Shown here: in pieces, positions 20,579 to 30,001 of the stretch
Numbering within the stretch: position 1 is the first letter of the stretch
Layout of the letters: each line of letters opens with the position of its first letter
NCBI RefSeq assembly: GCF_027257155.1
Contig: NZ_JAPWDU010000003.1
Span: forward strand, 372,001-436,000
Source: Cerasicoccus sp. TK19100
Lineage (GTDB): Bacteria > Verrucomicrobiota > Verrucomicrobiia > Opitutales > Cerasicoccaceae
Direction of reading: 5' to 3'
DNA length: 64,000 bases
Made by a program: the position numbers and the translations under genes
The notes under the pieces: generated by a model
The model's database searches: none
What the model was told of the DNA's origin: nothing
Seen by the model: only the letters and a program-made list of their open reading frames with translations

Positions 20579-22765
20579 ATGATCCAATCGCGCCTCACCC
20601 TTGCCGCGCTGTCCACCCTGACCGCTCTGCCGCTACACGCCGTCCGCACCGAATCGCTGACGCAAAATTCCTACGCGGACTTCTTTGGCGGCAAGCTGGA
20701 AAACGTCTCCCTCGACAACCTCGGCGGCCTCTCCGCCAGCCCGACGCTGGAGGAAGTCGCCGTGCTCGACGACACCAATATCTGGACCGCCGTCGCAGGC
20801 CCCGATGGCAAGCTCTACCTCGGCACCGGCACCGAAGGCGTGGTTTACTCGCTCGACCCCAACGTCGAGGAGCCCAAGGCCGAAATCGTCTTTAAGCCCG
20901 ACACCATCATGACGCGCGCACTCGCGCTCGACGCCGAGGGCAACCTGTTCGTCGGCACCTCGCCCGATGGCGCGGTATATCGCATTGCACCCGGTGGCCG
21001 CCCGGAGGTTTTCTTCGACCCGGAGGAGCTCTACATTTGGGACATGACGTTTGACGCCGATGGCAATCTCTACGTCGCCACCGGCGCTCAGGCCCGCATT
21101 TATAAACTCGCGCCCGACCACCAGCTCAACGCCGAGACCGAGCCGTATTTTAAAAGCGACCGCACCCACCTGACCCGCATGGCGTGGGACGACAACGGCG
21201 CGCTGATTGCCGGTGCCGGGCCCAATGCCTACCTCTACCGCATCACCGGTGAGGAAACTGGCGAGGTGCTCTACAGCGCGGGCACGGACGAAATCGCCAA
21301 CATCATGGTCGACGGCGAGGACATCTATTTCACCACCTGGCACAAGGGTGGCGGCAGCGACAAACCACCGCAGAATCTCGCCACGCTCCTGGCCAAGTTT
21401 CAGATGAACTCTGGCGACAGCGACGCCGACAACGGCGACAGCAGCAAGGACAAGGAAGATAAACCCGCCGCCGCCGGTGCGCCGAGCTTCCTGCTCAAGC
21501 TCGACGCCGAGGGCTTTGTCTCGCCGGTGTGGTCCCCGGGCGGCGCGAACATGCAGTTTACGACCCGCGCGGACGATGGCGCATTCCTCGTCGGCTCGGA
21601 TATCGACGGCCGCCTCTACTCGGTGACCAACGCCGACGACTGGCGCATGCTCAACGAGGCCCAGCGCGGCGGCGAGGTCTCCGTGATTTTAACCGACGTC
21701 GGCGCAGACAAGGAAACCTTCGTCTTCACGAGCAACCCGTCCGCCGTTTACCGGCTCACCGATAAGTCCGGCGATTCCATCTTCACCGCGGATCCGATTG
21801 ACGCCGGTGCCGTGGCCCGTTGGGGCCGCCTGCGCACCCTCGGCGCACCCGGCCAGTCCGCGGGCCTCACCATCGAAACTCGCACGGGCAACGCTGCCGA
21901 GCCCGACGACACCTGGAGCCCATGGACCGAGCTCGACGAAGGTGCCGTCGCCAGCCCATCCGCACGTTACCTGCAGTATCAAGTCAAGTTTGCCGACGAC
22001 GCGACCCTGCGCGGCCTCACCGCCTACTACGGCACGCGAAACCTCGCTCCGCTCGTGGGTGTGATCAATGTCATGCCGATCGGCCTGAGCATTTTCACGG
22101 CGGAAAATTCCTCGCCCACCACGCTCAACCCCAAGGAGCTCGCCTACGCCTCGAAGACCACGGCTGCGCTCAACAAGCCCAAGCCCGACAACCAGAAGGT
22201 GCTCGTATCCGACGAAACCGGCCATGTTTCCGTGGCCTGGAAAGCCTTCGACCCCAACGGCGACGAGCTGCGCTACACCGTGCAGATCCAGCAGGACGGC
22301 GAGAGCGACTGGATCACACTCGCCGAGGGCCAGGCCGACGCCGCATTTTCCACGACCACGCGTGGCTATGCCGACGGCTACTATAGCTTTAAAATCACCG
22401 CCAACGACGCCCCCAGCAACCTACCCGGCGAAGTGCGCAGCGGCTCGATGGTCAGCCAGCCTTTCCTGATCGACAACACCAGCCCGACCGTCACCTTGCA
22501 CAATCAGACCAAGGACGACGACGGCGCAACCGTGCTCGTCTTCGTCGCCAACGATGAGTGGGGCAACATCGTGGAGGCCAGCTACCGCCTCGACGGCCAA
22601 CCCGTCACCGAAGCCATTCCGACGGACCTCCTTTTCGACTCCAACGACGAAGTCTTCCGCCTCACCCTGCCCGACCTCAAGCCCGGCACCCACAGCATCG
22701 TCTTCGAAGCCCTCGACGAAAACAACAACCGCGGCCTCGCCAAGGCAGTGTTTACGGTGGAGTAG
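20579..22765 (+). CDS. Large exported beta-propeller protein with C-terminal Ig/FN3-like domains
   Basis: The open frame extends back into the S55 gene, but ATG 20579 gives a signal peptide (MIQSRLTLAALSTLTALPLH) and a 10-base gap; 728 residues. Residues ~55-400 contain repeated propeller blades with the pattern DGKLYLGTGTEGVVYSLD, NLFVGTSPDGAVYRI, NLYVATGAQARIYKL. A D/S/G/K-rich insert lies near 280-300. The C-terminal third has FN3/Ig-like patterns (DPNGDELRYTVQIQ). Probably a periplasmic or outer-surface partner of the S55 peptidase, as the two are tightly linked. Function beyond binding is unknown. Confidence 0.82.
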   Translation: MIQSRLTLAALSTLTALPLHAVRTESLTQNSYADFFGGKLENVSLDNLGGLSASPTLEEVAVLDDTNIWTAVAGPDGKLYLGTGTEGVVYSLDPNVEEPKAEIVFKPDTIMTRALALDAEGNLFVGTSPDGAVYRIAPGGRPEVFFDPEELYIWDMTFDADGNLYVATGAQARIYKLAPDHQLNAETEPYFKSDRTHLTRMAWDDNGALIAGAGPNAYLYRITGEETGEVLYSAGTDEIANIMVDGEDIYFTTWHKGGGSDKPPQNLATLLAKFQMNSGDSDADNGDSSKDKEDKPAAAGAPSFLLKLDAEGFVSPVWSPGGANMQFTTRADDGAFLVGSDIDGRLYSVTNADDWRMLNEAQRGGEVSVILTDVGADKETFVFTSNPSAVYRLTDKSGDSIFTADPIDAGAVARWGRLRTLGAPGQSAGLTIETRTGNAAEPDDTWSPWTELDEGAVASPSARYLQYQVKFADDATLRGLTAYYGTRNLAPLVGVINVMPIGLSIFTAENSSPTTLNPKELAYASKTTAALNKPKPDNQKVLVSDETGHVSVAWKAFDPNGDELRYTVQIQQDGESDWITLAEGQADAAFSTTTRGYADGYYSFKITANDAPSNLPGEVRSGSMVSQPFLIDNTSPTVTLHNQTKDDDGATVLVFVANDEWGNIVEASYRLDGQPVTEAIPTDLLFDSNDEVFRLTLPDLKPGTHSIVFEALDENNNRGLAKAVFTVE

Positions 22766-22833
22766 GGGCTAGCTAATGCGCGTGCTCCTGCCCGGCCTCG
22801 ACGGCCTGAGCCGTCGGATCACACGGCGATAGA

Positions 22834-23775
22834 TTAATTTTCTTCGGGCTGGTTAACCTCGCGGCGGCGCGGGATGTGCATCATCGCCTCCTCGATCTCG
22901 CCTGCTGGCACCTTGAGCAGCCGTGCGATGCGGTAGCACTCGTCGATCTCTTCCTTGAGAATGCGGCCATCGGCAGCGGAGATCGCGAGCAGCGTCTTGA
23001 GCATCAAGCTGCGGTCGGCCTCACTAGTGGCCTCGTAAAGACGGCGCACGATGATGGCCAAGTCCAGATCACGCGCGGGGTCAGACTCCATGATCGCGCA
23101 AATGTAGTTAGCCACGTCAGCGCTAAACTTCCAGCGGCGCAGCATGTACTCACGCGCGACTTGCTTTTCCGATGGGTCCAGCGACCCGTCGGCATTCGCC
23201 ACGACCGCCAGAAGACAGCCGATCAGGCAAATCCGGTCACGATCCATGTCCGACACTTCAATTTCGAGCCCGCGATTCGCGAAAAATACGCTGACGGATT
23301 CCGGGAAACCGGCGGCTTTTTCTTCCGCTAATTTACCAAATGGCGAAGCGCTGTAGTTAGACTTCAACCGGGCAAGATGAGCCTTGATCACGTTGCTCAT
23401 TTCCGCATCGGAATCTTCCTCCGTACCTTGCAGAATTCGGGTGATCTGGCGCGCAGCCTTAACCTCCTCGGGCAGCACGCGGCCGTCGGCAAGAAACACC
23501 TGACGCACCGACTTGGTCACGAGGTGCAGCTGCGTATCGCGGGTCAACAGGCGGCGCAGCTCCTGCAGCAAAAACACGCGCTCGGCATCGTCGACAGGAC
23601 TTTCAAAGTAAGTTTGCAGACTACTCCAGGTCGATTCATCCATGTGAGGCAGGCTGAAAACGAAATCCTTGAGGTAATCACGCTCGGCGGGTTGGATTTC
23701 ACCATCCACCCATGCGGCGGAAATCAGCATCTTTGCCAGTGCGAGCGAGAATTCAGGTGAGTCGGGAGAGTCCAT
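22834..23775 (-). CDS. Tandem TerB-like domain protein
   Basis: The 313 residues show four acidic loops of the TerB pattern: WVDGEIQPAE, LADGRVLPEE, NADGSLDPSE and AADGRILKEE, two per domain, giving two TerB domains at about 5-130 and 180-300. TerB/DjlA-N folds are helical metal-binding modules tied to membrane-stress and tellurite phenotypes. ATG 23775 gives a soluble protein. An alternative ATG at 23862, 1 base after the rsmE stop, would add a hydrophobic N-terminus (LGAILIITLLITKPSVAA) and make it exported or anchored; neither start has a good Shine-Dalgarno, so this is unresolved. Confidence 0.75.
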   Translation of the reverse strand: MDSPDSPEFSLALAKMLISAAWVDGEIQPAERDYLKDFVFSLPHMDESTWSSLQTYFESPVDDAERVFLLQELRRLLTRDTQLHLVTKSVRQVFLADGRVLPEEVKAARQITRILQGTEEDSDAEMSNVIKAHLARLKSNYSASPFGKLAEEKAAGFPESVSVFFANRGLEIEVSDMDRDRICLIGCLLAVVANADGSLDPSEKQVAREYMLRRWKFSADVANYICAIMESDPARDLDLAIIVRRLYEATSEADRSLMLKTLLAISAADGRILKEEIDECYRIARLLKVPAGEIEEAMMHIPRRREVNQPEEN

Positions 23776-23863
23776 ATGGGCGGCTACAGATGGTTTCGTT
23801 ATTAACAGGGTGATTATCAGTATGGCGCCTAGTTGTAAACCTTCATTACCGAATAGCGGCATT

Positions 23864-24598
23864 TTATATCGCGTGCAAATGGGCCTGCAAGGCCGATGCG
23901 ACATACGTGCATGCCGTCTCCGCCCTAAGCACATGAGGCCCTAAGTCAACCGGCGTAAAGCCCGTAGCCCGGATGCGCGCATACTCTTCGGCGGAGAAAT
24001 CGCCTTCGGGCCCGATCAGCACAAGGATTGGTCGCGACGGCTCGCGCACGGCGGCCAGGATAGGCACCGCGCCGGGCTCCAGGCTGGCCACGAGCTTGGT
24101 GGCGTTACTCAAATCGCCCTTCAGCCAATCCTCCAGGGTAACGGGTGTAGCGACTGAAAAGGCGGCCAAATTTCCACTTTGCTTGGCAGCTTCGATCGCG
24201 GTCGTGCGCCAGTGGGCGGCTTTGGACTCCGCCCGGTCGGCGTCGAGCCGCACCTCGCTGTGTCGGGTGAACAAAGGGACAATGCCTGCCGCGCCAAGCT
24301 CGACCGCACACTTGATGACGGCATCCAACGCCTTGCCTTTGAGCAGTCCCACCGCGAGCGTCAGCTGGGCGGCAGGCTTGGCGGGCGCGAGCTCTGTTTC
24401 CACGCGAACCACGGCGTCGCGACCGGTCTCCGTGAGGACGCAATCCCAGGCGGTCCCCCGGCCGTCGAACAGCGTCACCGCGTCCCCCGGTCGGGCGCGC
24501 AGAGCCTTGGTCAGGTGCCGGCTCTCGGCGACGTCGAGCTTGGCCGTCTGCCCGGCGCTCAGGGCTCCCTGCGGGAAAAAACTGCGAAATCCAGCCAC
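23864..24598 (-). CDS. rsmE: 16S rRNA m3U1498 methyltransferase RsmE
   Basis: RsmE methylates N3 of U1498 in 16S rRNA using S-adenosylmethionine. The 244 residues match in length and order: an N-terminal PUA-like domain (ESRHLTKALRARPGDAVTLF) and a SPOUT domain with IGPEGDFSAEEYARI and the C-terminal knot LGPHVLRAETA. The TerB gene follows directly. A terminator of the upstream MCE gene lies between that gene and rsmE, so rsmE probably has its own promoter near 24600-24660. Confidence 0.95.
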   Translation of the reverse strand: MAGFRSFFPQGALSAGQTAKLDVAESRHLTKALRARPGDAVTLFDGRGTAWDCVLTETGRDAVVRVETELAPAKPAAQLTLAVGLLKGKALDAVIKCAVELGAAGIVPLFTRHSEVRLDADRAESKAAHWRTTAIEAAKQSGNLAAFSVATPVTLEDWLKGDLSNATKLVASLEPGAVPILAAVREPSRPILVLIGPEGDFSAEEYARIRATGFTPVDLGPHVLRAETACTYVASALQAHLHAI

Positions 24599-24665
24599 GC
24601 GATGAATCTAGCCTTCGCCCGCCGCGTGTAAAGTCCGCTTCACAGACGGCACGCTCGAAATCCGG

Positions 24666-24700
24666 GCAAAGAAAAAGACCGCCCCTTGGGACGGCCTTTC
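24666..24700 (-). terminator. Intrinsic terminator after the MCE gene
   Basis: On the minus strand AAAGGCCGTCCC pairs with GGGGCGGTCTTT around a short AA-rich loop, followed by a T-rich run (TTTTTCTTT). It lies ~170 bases after the MCE gene stop. Confidence 0.75.
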
Positions 24701-24872
24701 TCTAACCTAAATGCAAACTACAAACTAGACTGAAACTAACGCTGAACTAACTGGTGTTAGCTTACATGAAGTAAGACGACCCCTGGGCGGAATTCGTTCA
24801 AAAAAATCGAAGAAAAATTCAGCTTTTTTCTGATAATTCCTTATCGCGTTGATATTCAGCCGCTTGCGTTTC

Positions 24873-25895
24873 TTAAAAAAGTGCGCTTGCGAGGATGCCC
24901 ACGGCGGTAATTGGGCCGCTGTCGTCAAATCGGCTCACGGCACCGTTGACCTTACTCAGCGTATCCTGGGCCTGGACGTAGAGATCGTCGTCGTTCAGGA
25001 AGCGGCCCAGCGAGCTCTCCTGAGAGTTCAGCTTGCTGGAGAAATCCTTCACGTTAGCGATGGTCACCTTGATATCCTCGCCCGTTTGCTGGTCGTAAAT
25101 GATTGTGCCGAGCGCGCCCTTGCCCTGCTTGACCTCGTCCATGATGGACTGGGCCTCGGTCATGAGCGCGGAGGCGTTGTTGGCGGCGATTTTGATGTCG
25201 TCCGCGGTCGACATGATTTTCTCGTAGGCGGCGGGGTCCTGGATCAACTTACCAATGGTGCCCTTGCCGCTGGCGATATCCGCGCTGATCTGGTCGAAGT
25301 TCGCCAGCGTGCTTTTAATCGTCTCGCGGTTTTCGATGACGATCTGGTTGAGGTTGGAGAACAAGTCGCCCTCGCCTTCCTCGTCGCCGGAGCCACCACC
25401 GGTCAGGCCGCCCAGGCCGTCGAGTGAGCTTTCCACTTTGGCAAATACCTGGTCGAGCCGCTCGCCGAGCTGGCCGACCTCGGCCACCACGTCGTTAAAG
25501 CCCGGTGTCTTAAAGGTCGCAATCGGCTGGTTCGCGGCAAGCATCTCCAGCGAGGTGCCCGGGACGATGGCCACGTAGTTCGTGCCGAGCAGGCCGGCGG
25601 TGGTAATCGTCGCCTCGGAGTCGGCAGGGATGCGGATGTTGTCATCGATCAGGAGCACGGCGACGGCCTGCGTGCCGTCGAGCCGAGTCTCGGCAACATT
25701 ACCAATACGGACGCCCGCCATGCGGACTTCGTCACTGGCTTTGAGCTGTTGGATGTTTTCAAAAGACGCGTCGAGCCGGTATCCACTAGCCCGCTCAAGG
25801 CGCGCGCCGGACAAGGTTTCATACGCAATCCAGATCAGGGCGACCCCCAAAACGAAGAACAAACCTACGCGAATAGATTGACTAGCGGTATTCAT
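24873..25895 (-). CDS. MCE (MlaD-family) phospholipid transport protein
   Basis: The 340 residues have one N-terminal membrane anchor (VGLFFVLGVALIWIAYETL, ~9-27) and one MCE domain (~36-115; key block ATITTAGLLGTNYVAIVPG). A long helical, D/E/K-rich tail follows with a glycine-rich acidic insert (GGLTGGGSGDEEGEG). MlaD hexamers bind lipid between the inner and outer membrane and work with an MlaE permease and MlaF ATPase; candidates for those are at 43470 and 42693, ~17 kb away. The tail is longer than that of E. coli MlaD, so it may reach into the periplasm. Confidence 0.88.
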   Translation of the reverse strand: MNTASQSIRVGLFFVLGVALIWIAYETLSGARLERASGYRLDASFENIQQLKASDEVRMAGVRIGNVAETRLDGTQAVAVLLIDDNIRIPADSEATITTAGLLGTNYVAIVPGTSLEMLAANQPIATFKTPGFNDVVAEVGQLGERLDQVFAKVESSLDGLGGLTGGGSGDEEGEGDLFSNLNQIVIENRETIKSTLANFDQISADIASGKGTIGKLIQDPAAYEKIMSTADDIKIAANNASALMTEAQSIMDEVKQGKGALGTIIYDQQTGEDIKVTIANVKDFSSKLNSQESSLGRFLNDDDLYVQAQDTLSKVNGAVSRFDDSGPITAVGILASALF

Positions 25896-25956
25896 ATTTC
25901 GGCGAATTTAAACGAAATGTAATTTTTAGCAAGCGAGAGATAGCTTGCGCGGTTGC

Positions 25957-26379
25957 ATGATTGCCATATCAAATCTAGTTAGCAATATTTCTGATATGGA
26001 TCGGGAATTCGAAGTAGAAGCCGGCAACACAATCATCGAACAAGGTGAGCAAGGACAGGGGTTTTATATCCTCAAATCCGGCGCCGTTGAAATTTACAAA
26101 GATGGCTTGTTGCTCAATGTACTGATGTTTCCCGGTACCATCTTTGGCGAAATGGGTGACATCCTCGGAAAGCCCCGAACCGCCACCGTTCGCGCCAAAA
26201 CGGACTGCCGTCTCGTCCACTGTGGAGATTCCGACGTGGAGCACCTCATCCAGGAGCGCCCACAAATCGCGGTGAAGATCATTAAGACCCTTGCCGCCCG
26301 CCTTGAGCGGACCACGCAAAAACTCGCCGACCAGTTTAAAGAGCCGCCTGTCTGGTCGGTCGAGCCCGGACCCAAATAA
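25957..26379 (+). CDS. Single cyclic-nucleotide-binding (Crp-type) domain protein
   Basis: The 140 residues are one cNMP-binding barrel with phosphate-binding cassette FGEMGDILGKPRTATVRA (about residues 63-80), including the conserved Glu and Arg. The C-terminal helix (KIIKTLAARLERTTQKLADQ) is an oligomerisation or output helix; there is no HTH, so it is not a Crp-type transcription factor on its own. ATG 25957 is chosen over the upstream TTG 25945; ATG 25996 is possible. Divergent from the MCE gene. Ligand unknown. Confidence 0.85.
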   Translation: MIAISNLVSNISDMDREFEVEAGNTIIEQGEQGQGFYILKSGAVEIYKDGLLLNVLMFPGTIFGEMGDILGKPRTATVRAKTDCRLVHCGDSDVEHLIQERPQIAVKIIKTLAARLERTTQKLADQFKEPPVWSVEPGPK

Positions 26380-26416
26380 CCAGGCGCGCGTTTCCACCCC
26401 CTTCCCCCTACTCACG

Positions 26417-27604
26417 TTGCCAGACCTTATCAAAAAAATCACCCGGTCGATCCCATTCGCCCGGTCGTTCGCTGGGCTCCTTATCCTGGCCCTCGCGCCA
26501 CTGAGCGCTGACCCCAACGCTTCACTCAGCCTGCTTCAGGCCGTGAAAACCCAAGACGCACCCGCGATCGCGCCCACCGCGACGCTGGACATGCTGGCCC
26601 TGCTCTACTACGGGGCCGACGGGCGCACCGCCACCCAGCTTGGCGCGCTCTTTGGCGGAGCCAGCCAACAGCAAGTCACCGAGACCGCCGCCAAGGCCCA
26701 GCGCCAGCTACCCGGCTATCAGCGCATCGGCTCGGTGTGGTTCAGCGAGCGCGTCGCCGTGACCCCGGAATTCCTGCAAGCCGTCGACGGCCAGTGGAAA
26801 TTCTACACCGGTGCCGCCCCCCTGCGCACCGACCCCGCCAAGGCCGCCAGCCAGATTAATTTCTACTACGAACAGCAGACAAACGGCCACATTAAGAACG
26901 TGGTCAGCGCTCGCGAGCTTGTCAACCAGCCCGACATGCTGGCCGTAATCGTCTCGGCCTTTGTGTCCAATTGGGCAACGCCGTTCGACGCCGGCAAGAC
27001 CCGCGATGACGTTTTCTACCGCTCTGGCGACGAGAAATTCTCCGTCAAAATGATGTCCGACGTGCGCGATGTTCCTTATTTCGCAGATGACACGTTTCAG
27101 GTCGCCGCGCTTGATGTGCAGGCCAAGGACTTTAGCGTGCTGTTCTTCCTCCCGAAAAATGCCCGACAGTTCGATGCCGCCCTTTCCGCGCTGAATGGTG
27201 CCTACCTACTCGACGTGCAGGGCAAGCTCAAGAAGCAGACGGTCAAGCTCAGCCTACCCCGGGTTAATTTTTCCAACACTACCAACTGGCGCGACGTCTT
27301 CGCCAAGTCCAAGCTCGCCGACCCCTTCACTCCGGGCAAGGCCAACTTCTCCCGCATCAATGCGAACCAGCCCGAGCCGCTCTATATCTCGCACCTAATC
27401 GAGGAAACGCAGATCAAATGGAACGAAGTCGGCATCGAGGCGCGTTCGGCAGGCACAGCGATAGCCGGCCCGTTTGGCGAGATCCCCAGCGAAATCGAGT
27501 TCAAGGCCAACCACCCCTTCGTCTTCGTCATCTATAATAAGCAGGAGCAAGACGTCGCCTTCGCCGGTATCATCCAGTCCAAGACGCAGATGGTCGGGCA
27601 GTGA
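26417..27604 (+). CDS. Serpin-family protease inhibitor, exported
   Basis: No ATG fits; TTG 26417 gives 395 residues with a signal-like start (ARSFAGLLILALAPLSADPN). Serpin hallmarks follow in order: TNGHIKNVV near 155, the SAFVSNWATPFDAGKTRDDVF block near 175-195, YISHLIEETQIKWNEVGIEA near 325-345, then hinge residues (ARSAGTAIAG), a short reactive loop (PFGEIP) and the closing FKANHPFVFVIYNK strand. The hinge keeps small residues as inhibitory serpins need. Serpins trap serine or cysteine proteases. Start choice is uncertain; the gene body is not. Confidence 0.85.
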   Translation: MPDLIKKITRSIPFARSFAGLLILALAPLSADPNASLSLLQAVKTQDAPAIAPTATLDMLALLYYGADGRTATQLGALFGGASQQQVTETAAKAQRQLPGYQRIGSVWFSERVAVTPEFLQAVDGQWKFYTGAAPLRTDPAKAASQINFYYEQQTNGHIKNVVSARELVNQPDMLAVIVSAFVSNWATPFDAGKTRDDVFYRSGDEKFSVKMMSDVRDVPYFADDTFQVAALDVQAKDFSVLFFLPKNARQFDAALSALNGAYLLDVQGKLKKQTVKLSLPRVNFSNTTNWRDVFAKSKLADPFTPGKANFSRINANQPEPLYISHLIEETQIKWNEVGIEARSAGTAIAGPFGEIPSEIEFKANHPFVFVIYNKQEQDVAFAGIIQSKTQMVGQ

Positions 27605-27684
27605 GTGTTGGCTCCGAGACAACCAATGACACCCCAAAATCAAAAAACTTTACTTAAGGCCGTATCTCGTCTATATAACGCGCT

Positions 27685-28779
27685 ATGAATTACCCCTATC
27701 TACCCTCATTCATAATTCTTAGCGTTGCTGCTAGCCTATCGGCCAATACTTGGGACGGGGACGGCGTCGACAGTTTTTGGAACACCGGCGGCAACTGGGT
27801 CGAAGGTGGACGCCCGGGCTTTGCCGGCACGGCCACCTTCACTGGCGATCCGACGCTAATTACCAACCCTGACCTCAATGGAAACAGCCAGACTGGCATT
27901 GGCCTCGATTTCCAAACCTCGGGTTGGACTATTTTCGACGGCGTGGGCGGTGCCAACTTCCGCACTGACGGCGGCCAAGTGATCAACTCCCTGGGTACGG
28001 GCGAAAACCGGTTGATGTCCAACGCCATCAGTAGCGGCGGCAATGCCATCTTCACGGTCGATCCCAATAGCGTATTGCGCTTTTCCGGCGGGGTAAACCA
28101 TGCCTTTTCGACGGCCACCGGCGGCGGCCTGATCGTCGTCGACACCGTGGCCAACACAGGCGGCAGCGGCACGCACAATATCTCCGGCGACATCAATATC
28201 CTGATCAATACGGAATACACTTTTTTCCAGTTCAACGCTACCAGTGGCGTCATCGGCGGCACCGGCACATTCCGTGGATTCGGATTCCAAACGAGTAATT
28301 TTGGCGGCACCGCGGTGCTTTCCCCCGGCGGTAACGGCGTCTATGGCTCCGAGATCGGCACCATGACTTGGCAGGCTCAGTCTGCCACCGACCGGCACAA
28401 TCTGTCCTTCAACAGCGGTTCGTCGCTCGACATCCAGATCGGTGCCACCCTCGGCGAGAACGACCTGCTCCAATTTGAGTCCTATGGCAACGGCGCGATT
28501 TCCATCGGAGCCGGCACCACGCTGAACCTCTACGGCGAGGCCATTGAGGACGGCTCATACACCATCGTCAGCAATGTCGACCCCGGCCAAGCCAACATCA
28601 GCGGGGCCTTTGAAACGGTCAACTTCAACGGCCAGCCAATTAACCCGGCCAACTTCACCGTGAACTACAATGGCGACAATATCACGGTCGACATCACCGG
28701 CGTTGTCCCCGAGCCCAGCCACTACGCGCTGTTGGCCGGCACCCTTGGCCTCGTGGCGATGCTCTGGCGTCGCCGCTAG
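27685..28779 (+). CDS. PEP-CTERM exported autotransporter-repeat-like protein
   Basis: A 364-residue protein with signal peptide (FIILSVAASLSANTW), a body rich in G/N/T/D typical of right-handed beta-helix or autotransporter-repeat surface proteins (WNTGGNWVEGGRPGFAG opens it), and a C-terminal PEP-CTERM sorting tail: motif VPEPSHYA at ~341, a hydrophobic helix and the terminal RRR. The exosortase that would process it is not in the window. Probably anchored or released at the outer surface. It has an AT-rich upstream region with a TATATAA element near 27675. Confidence 0.85.
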   Translation: MNYPYLPSFIILSVAASLSANTWDGDGVDSFWNTGGNWVEGGRPGFAGTATFTGDPTLITNPDLNGNSQTGIGLDFQTSGWTIFDGVGGANFRTDGGQVINSLGTGENRLMSNAISSGGNAIFTVDPNSVLRFSGGVNHAFSTATGGGLIVVDTVANTGGSGTHNISGDINILINTEYTFFQFNATSGVIGGTGTFRGFGFQTSNFGGTAVLSPGGNGVYGSEIGTMTWQAQSATDRHNLSFNSGSSLDIQIGATLGENDLLQFESYGNGAISIGAGTTLNLYGEAIEDGSYTIVSNVDPGQANISGAFETVNFNGQPINPANFTVNYNGDNITVDITGVVPEPSHYALLAGTLGLVAMLWRRR

Positions 28780-28940
28780 AAGCAGTCCAAAAGCTGAGCC
28801 AAGATACCGCGGGTTGAGAAAATTTTCCTGCCGCCTGCAACTTTGGTCGGGCGCGCGGGTTACAGGCAGTTGTGAAAGCTGCTCACGCCCAGATGGTTCC
28901 CGCTTGGCAATCCGCATCGGGTTCTCCTAGAATTTCCAAC

Positions 28941-29525
28941 ATGTCCGATGCCCCCGCCACCCCAACCGACGCCCCGGCAGAGCCAGACGTCGATGCCGAG
29001 CGCATGCTGCGCGTGGCCAAGGGGGATCAGCAAGCGTTGCGCGAGATCATCGAGCACTGGCAGGGGCCGTTGATCAATTTCTTCTACCGTTCATTACGTT
29101 CGGTCGAGGCCTCGGAGGACCTCGCGCAGACGGTCTTCATCCGCATCTACCGCGCTGCCGACCGCTATCAGCCGACCGCAAAATTTTCCACGTATCTCTT
29201 CCACATCGCGCGGCGAATTTTGATCAACGAGTTCCGCCGCCAGAGCCGTAAACCGCTCGATGCCGTAGACCCCGCGGATCTCCACGCCAGCACCCCCGGC
29301 ATCGACAAAATACGTATGCTGGAGCTGGAAGAAGCCTTTGCCCTGGCCTTGGAAACTCTCCCCGAAAACCAGCGCACCGCGATCCTTTTGCTCAAGCAGC
29401 AGCAGCTCAGCTATGAGGAGATCGCCGCCGCCATGGACGCCTCGGAGTCCGCCGTAAAGAGCTGGATTCACCGCGCCCGTCAAAAACTAAAGGAAGAACT
29501 GGCCGACTTCTACCAACCCGAGTAA
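28941..29525 (+). CDS. ECF RNA polymerase sigma factor
   Basis: The 194 residues have region 2 (FFYRSLRSVEASEDLAQTVF, then FSTYLFHIARRILINEFRR) and region 4 (LPENQRTAILLLKQQQLSYE ... ASESAVKSWIHRARQKLKEE). ATG 28941 is preferred over the open frame at 28872 because it follows clean sequence and gives the usual N-terminal length with a disordered P/D/A-rich lead. It starts a four-gene rightward operon whose third product is a single-pass membrane protein, the likely anti-sigma factor. Confidence 0.93.
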   Translation: MSDAPATPTDAPAEPDVDAERMLRVAKGDQQALREIIEHWQGPLINFFYRSLRSVEASEDLAQTVFIRIYRAADRYQPTAKFSTYLFHIARRILINEFRRQSRKPLDAVDPADLHASTPGIDKIRMLELEEAFALALETLPENQRTAILLLKQQQLSYEEIAAAMDASESAVKSWIHRARQKLKEELADFYQPE

Positions 29526-29538
29526 GCTACCAGCCGCC

Positions 29539-29958
29539 ATGAAATTTTTACGCATCCTCGCCGTTCTTATAGTAAGCCTCGCCGGACTCCACGCCGGGGT
29601 CATCGCCCCACCGGTGCGCCCGCAGCATCTTTCGCGCATTGTCCACTACAATGGCCCGGCGGGCTCCGAGAGCTTTTGCGCAAAAAATTATATTTACCGT
29701 CACGGCGTTCCGGCGAACCCAAGCACCCTCGGCTGCGGCTATGAGGGGCAAGAGGCCGAAATCCGCTGGCAGGTGATTCGCACCAGCGCAGAAGGCGACG
29801 TTTACCTTTTTGATATTGATATCCCCGTGGCGGCAGGCCAGCCCGCCGTCCAACCACAGGAAGTGGTGTTTCGAGGAAAACCCGTGGTGGTTTACCAGGA
29901 CAGAGAGCGCACCATCGTCATCGAACCGCTAAAAACCAAAGATTCCGCCGATTCCTGA
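29539..29958 (+). CDS. Small exported protein of unknown function in the sigma-factor operon
   Basis: The 139 residues start with a signal peptide (MKFLRILAVLIVSLAGLHAG). Two cysteines (SFCAKN and LGCGYE) could form a disulfide. The rest is beta-rich (EIRWQVIRTSAEGDVYLFDI). No family recognised. It lies 13 bases after the sigma gene and 43 bases before the likely anti-sigma gene, so it may be part of the signal input. Confidence 0.7.
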   Translation: MKFLRILAVLIVSLAGLHAGVIAPPVRPQHLSRIVHYNGPAGSESFCAKNYIYRHGVPANPSTLGCGYEGQEAEIRWQVIRTSAEGDVYLFDIDIPVAAGQPAVQPQEVVFRGKPVVVYQDRERTIVIEPLKTKDSADS

Positions 29959-30001
29959 AACTTTTTGCGCCCGCGAGCGTTTGCGTATTTAAAGAACCAA
30001 C

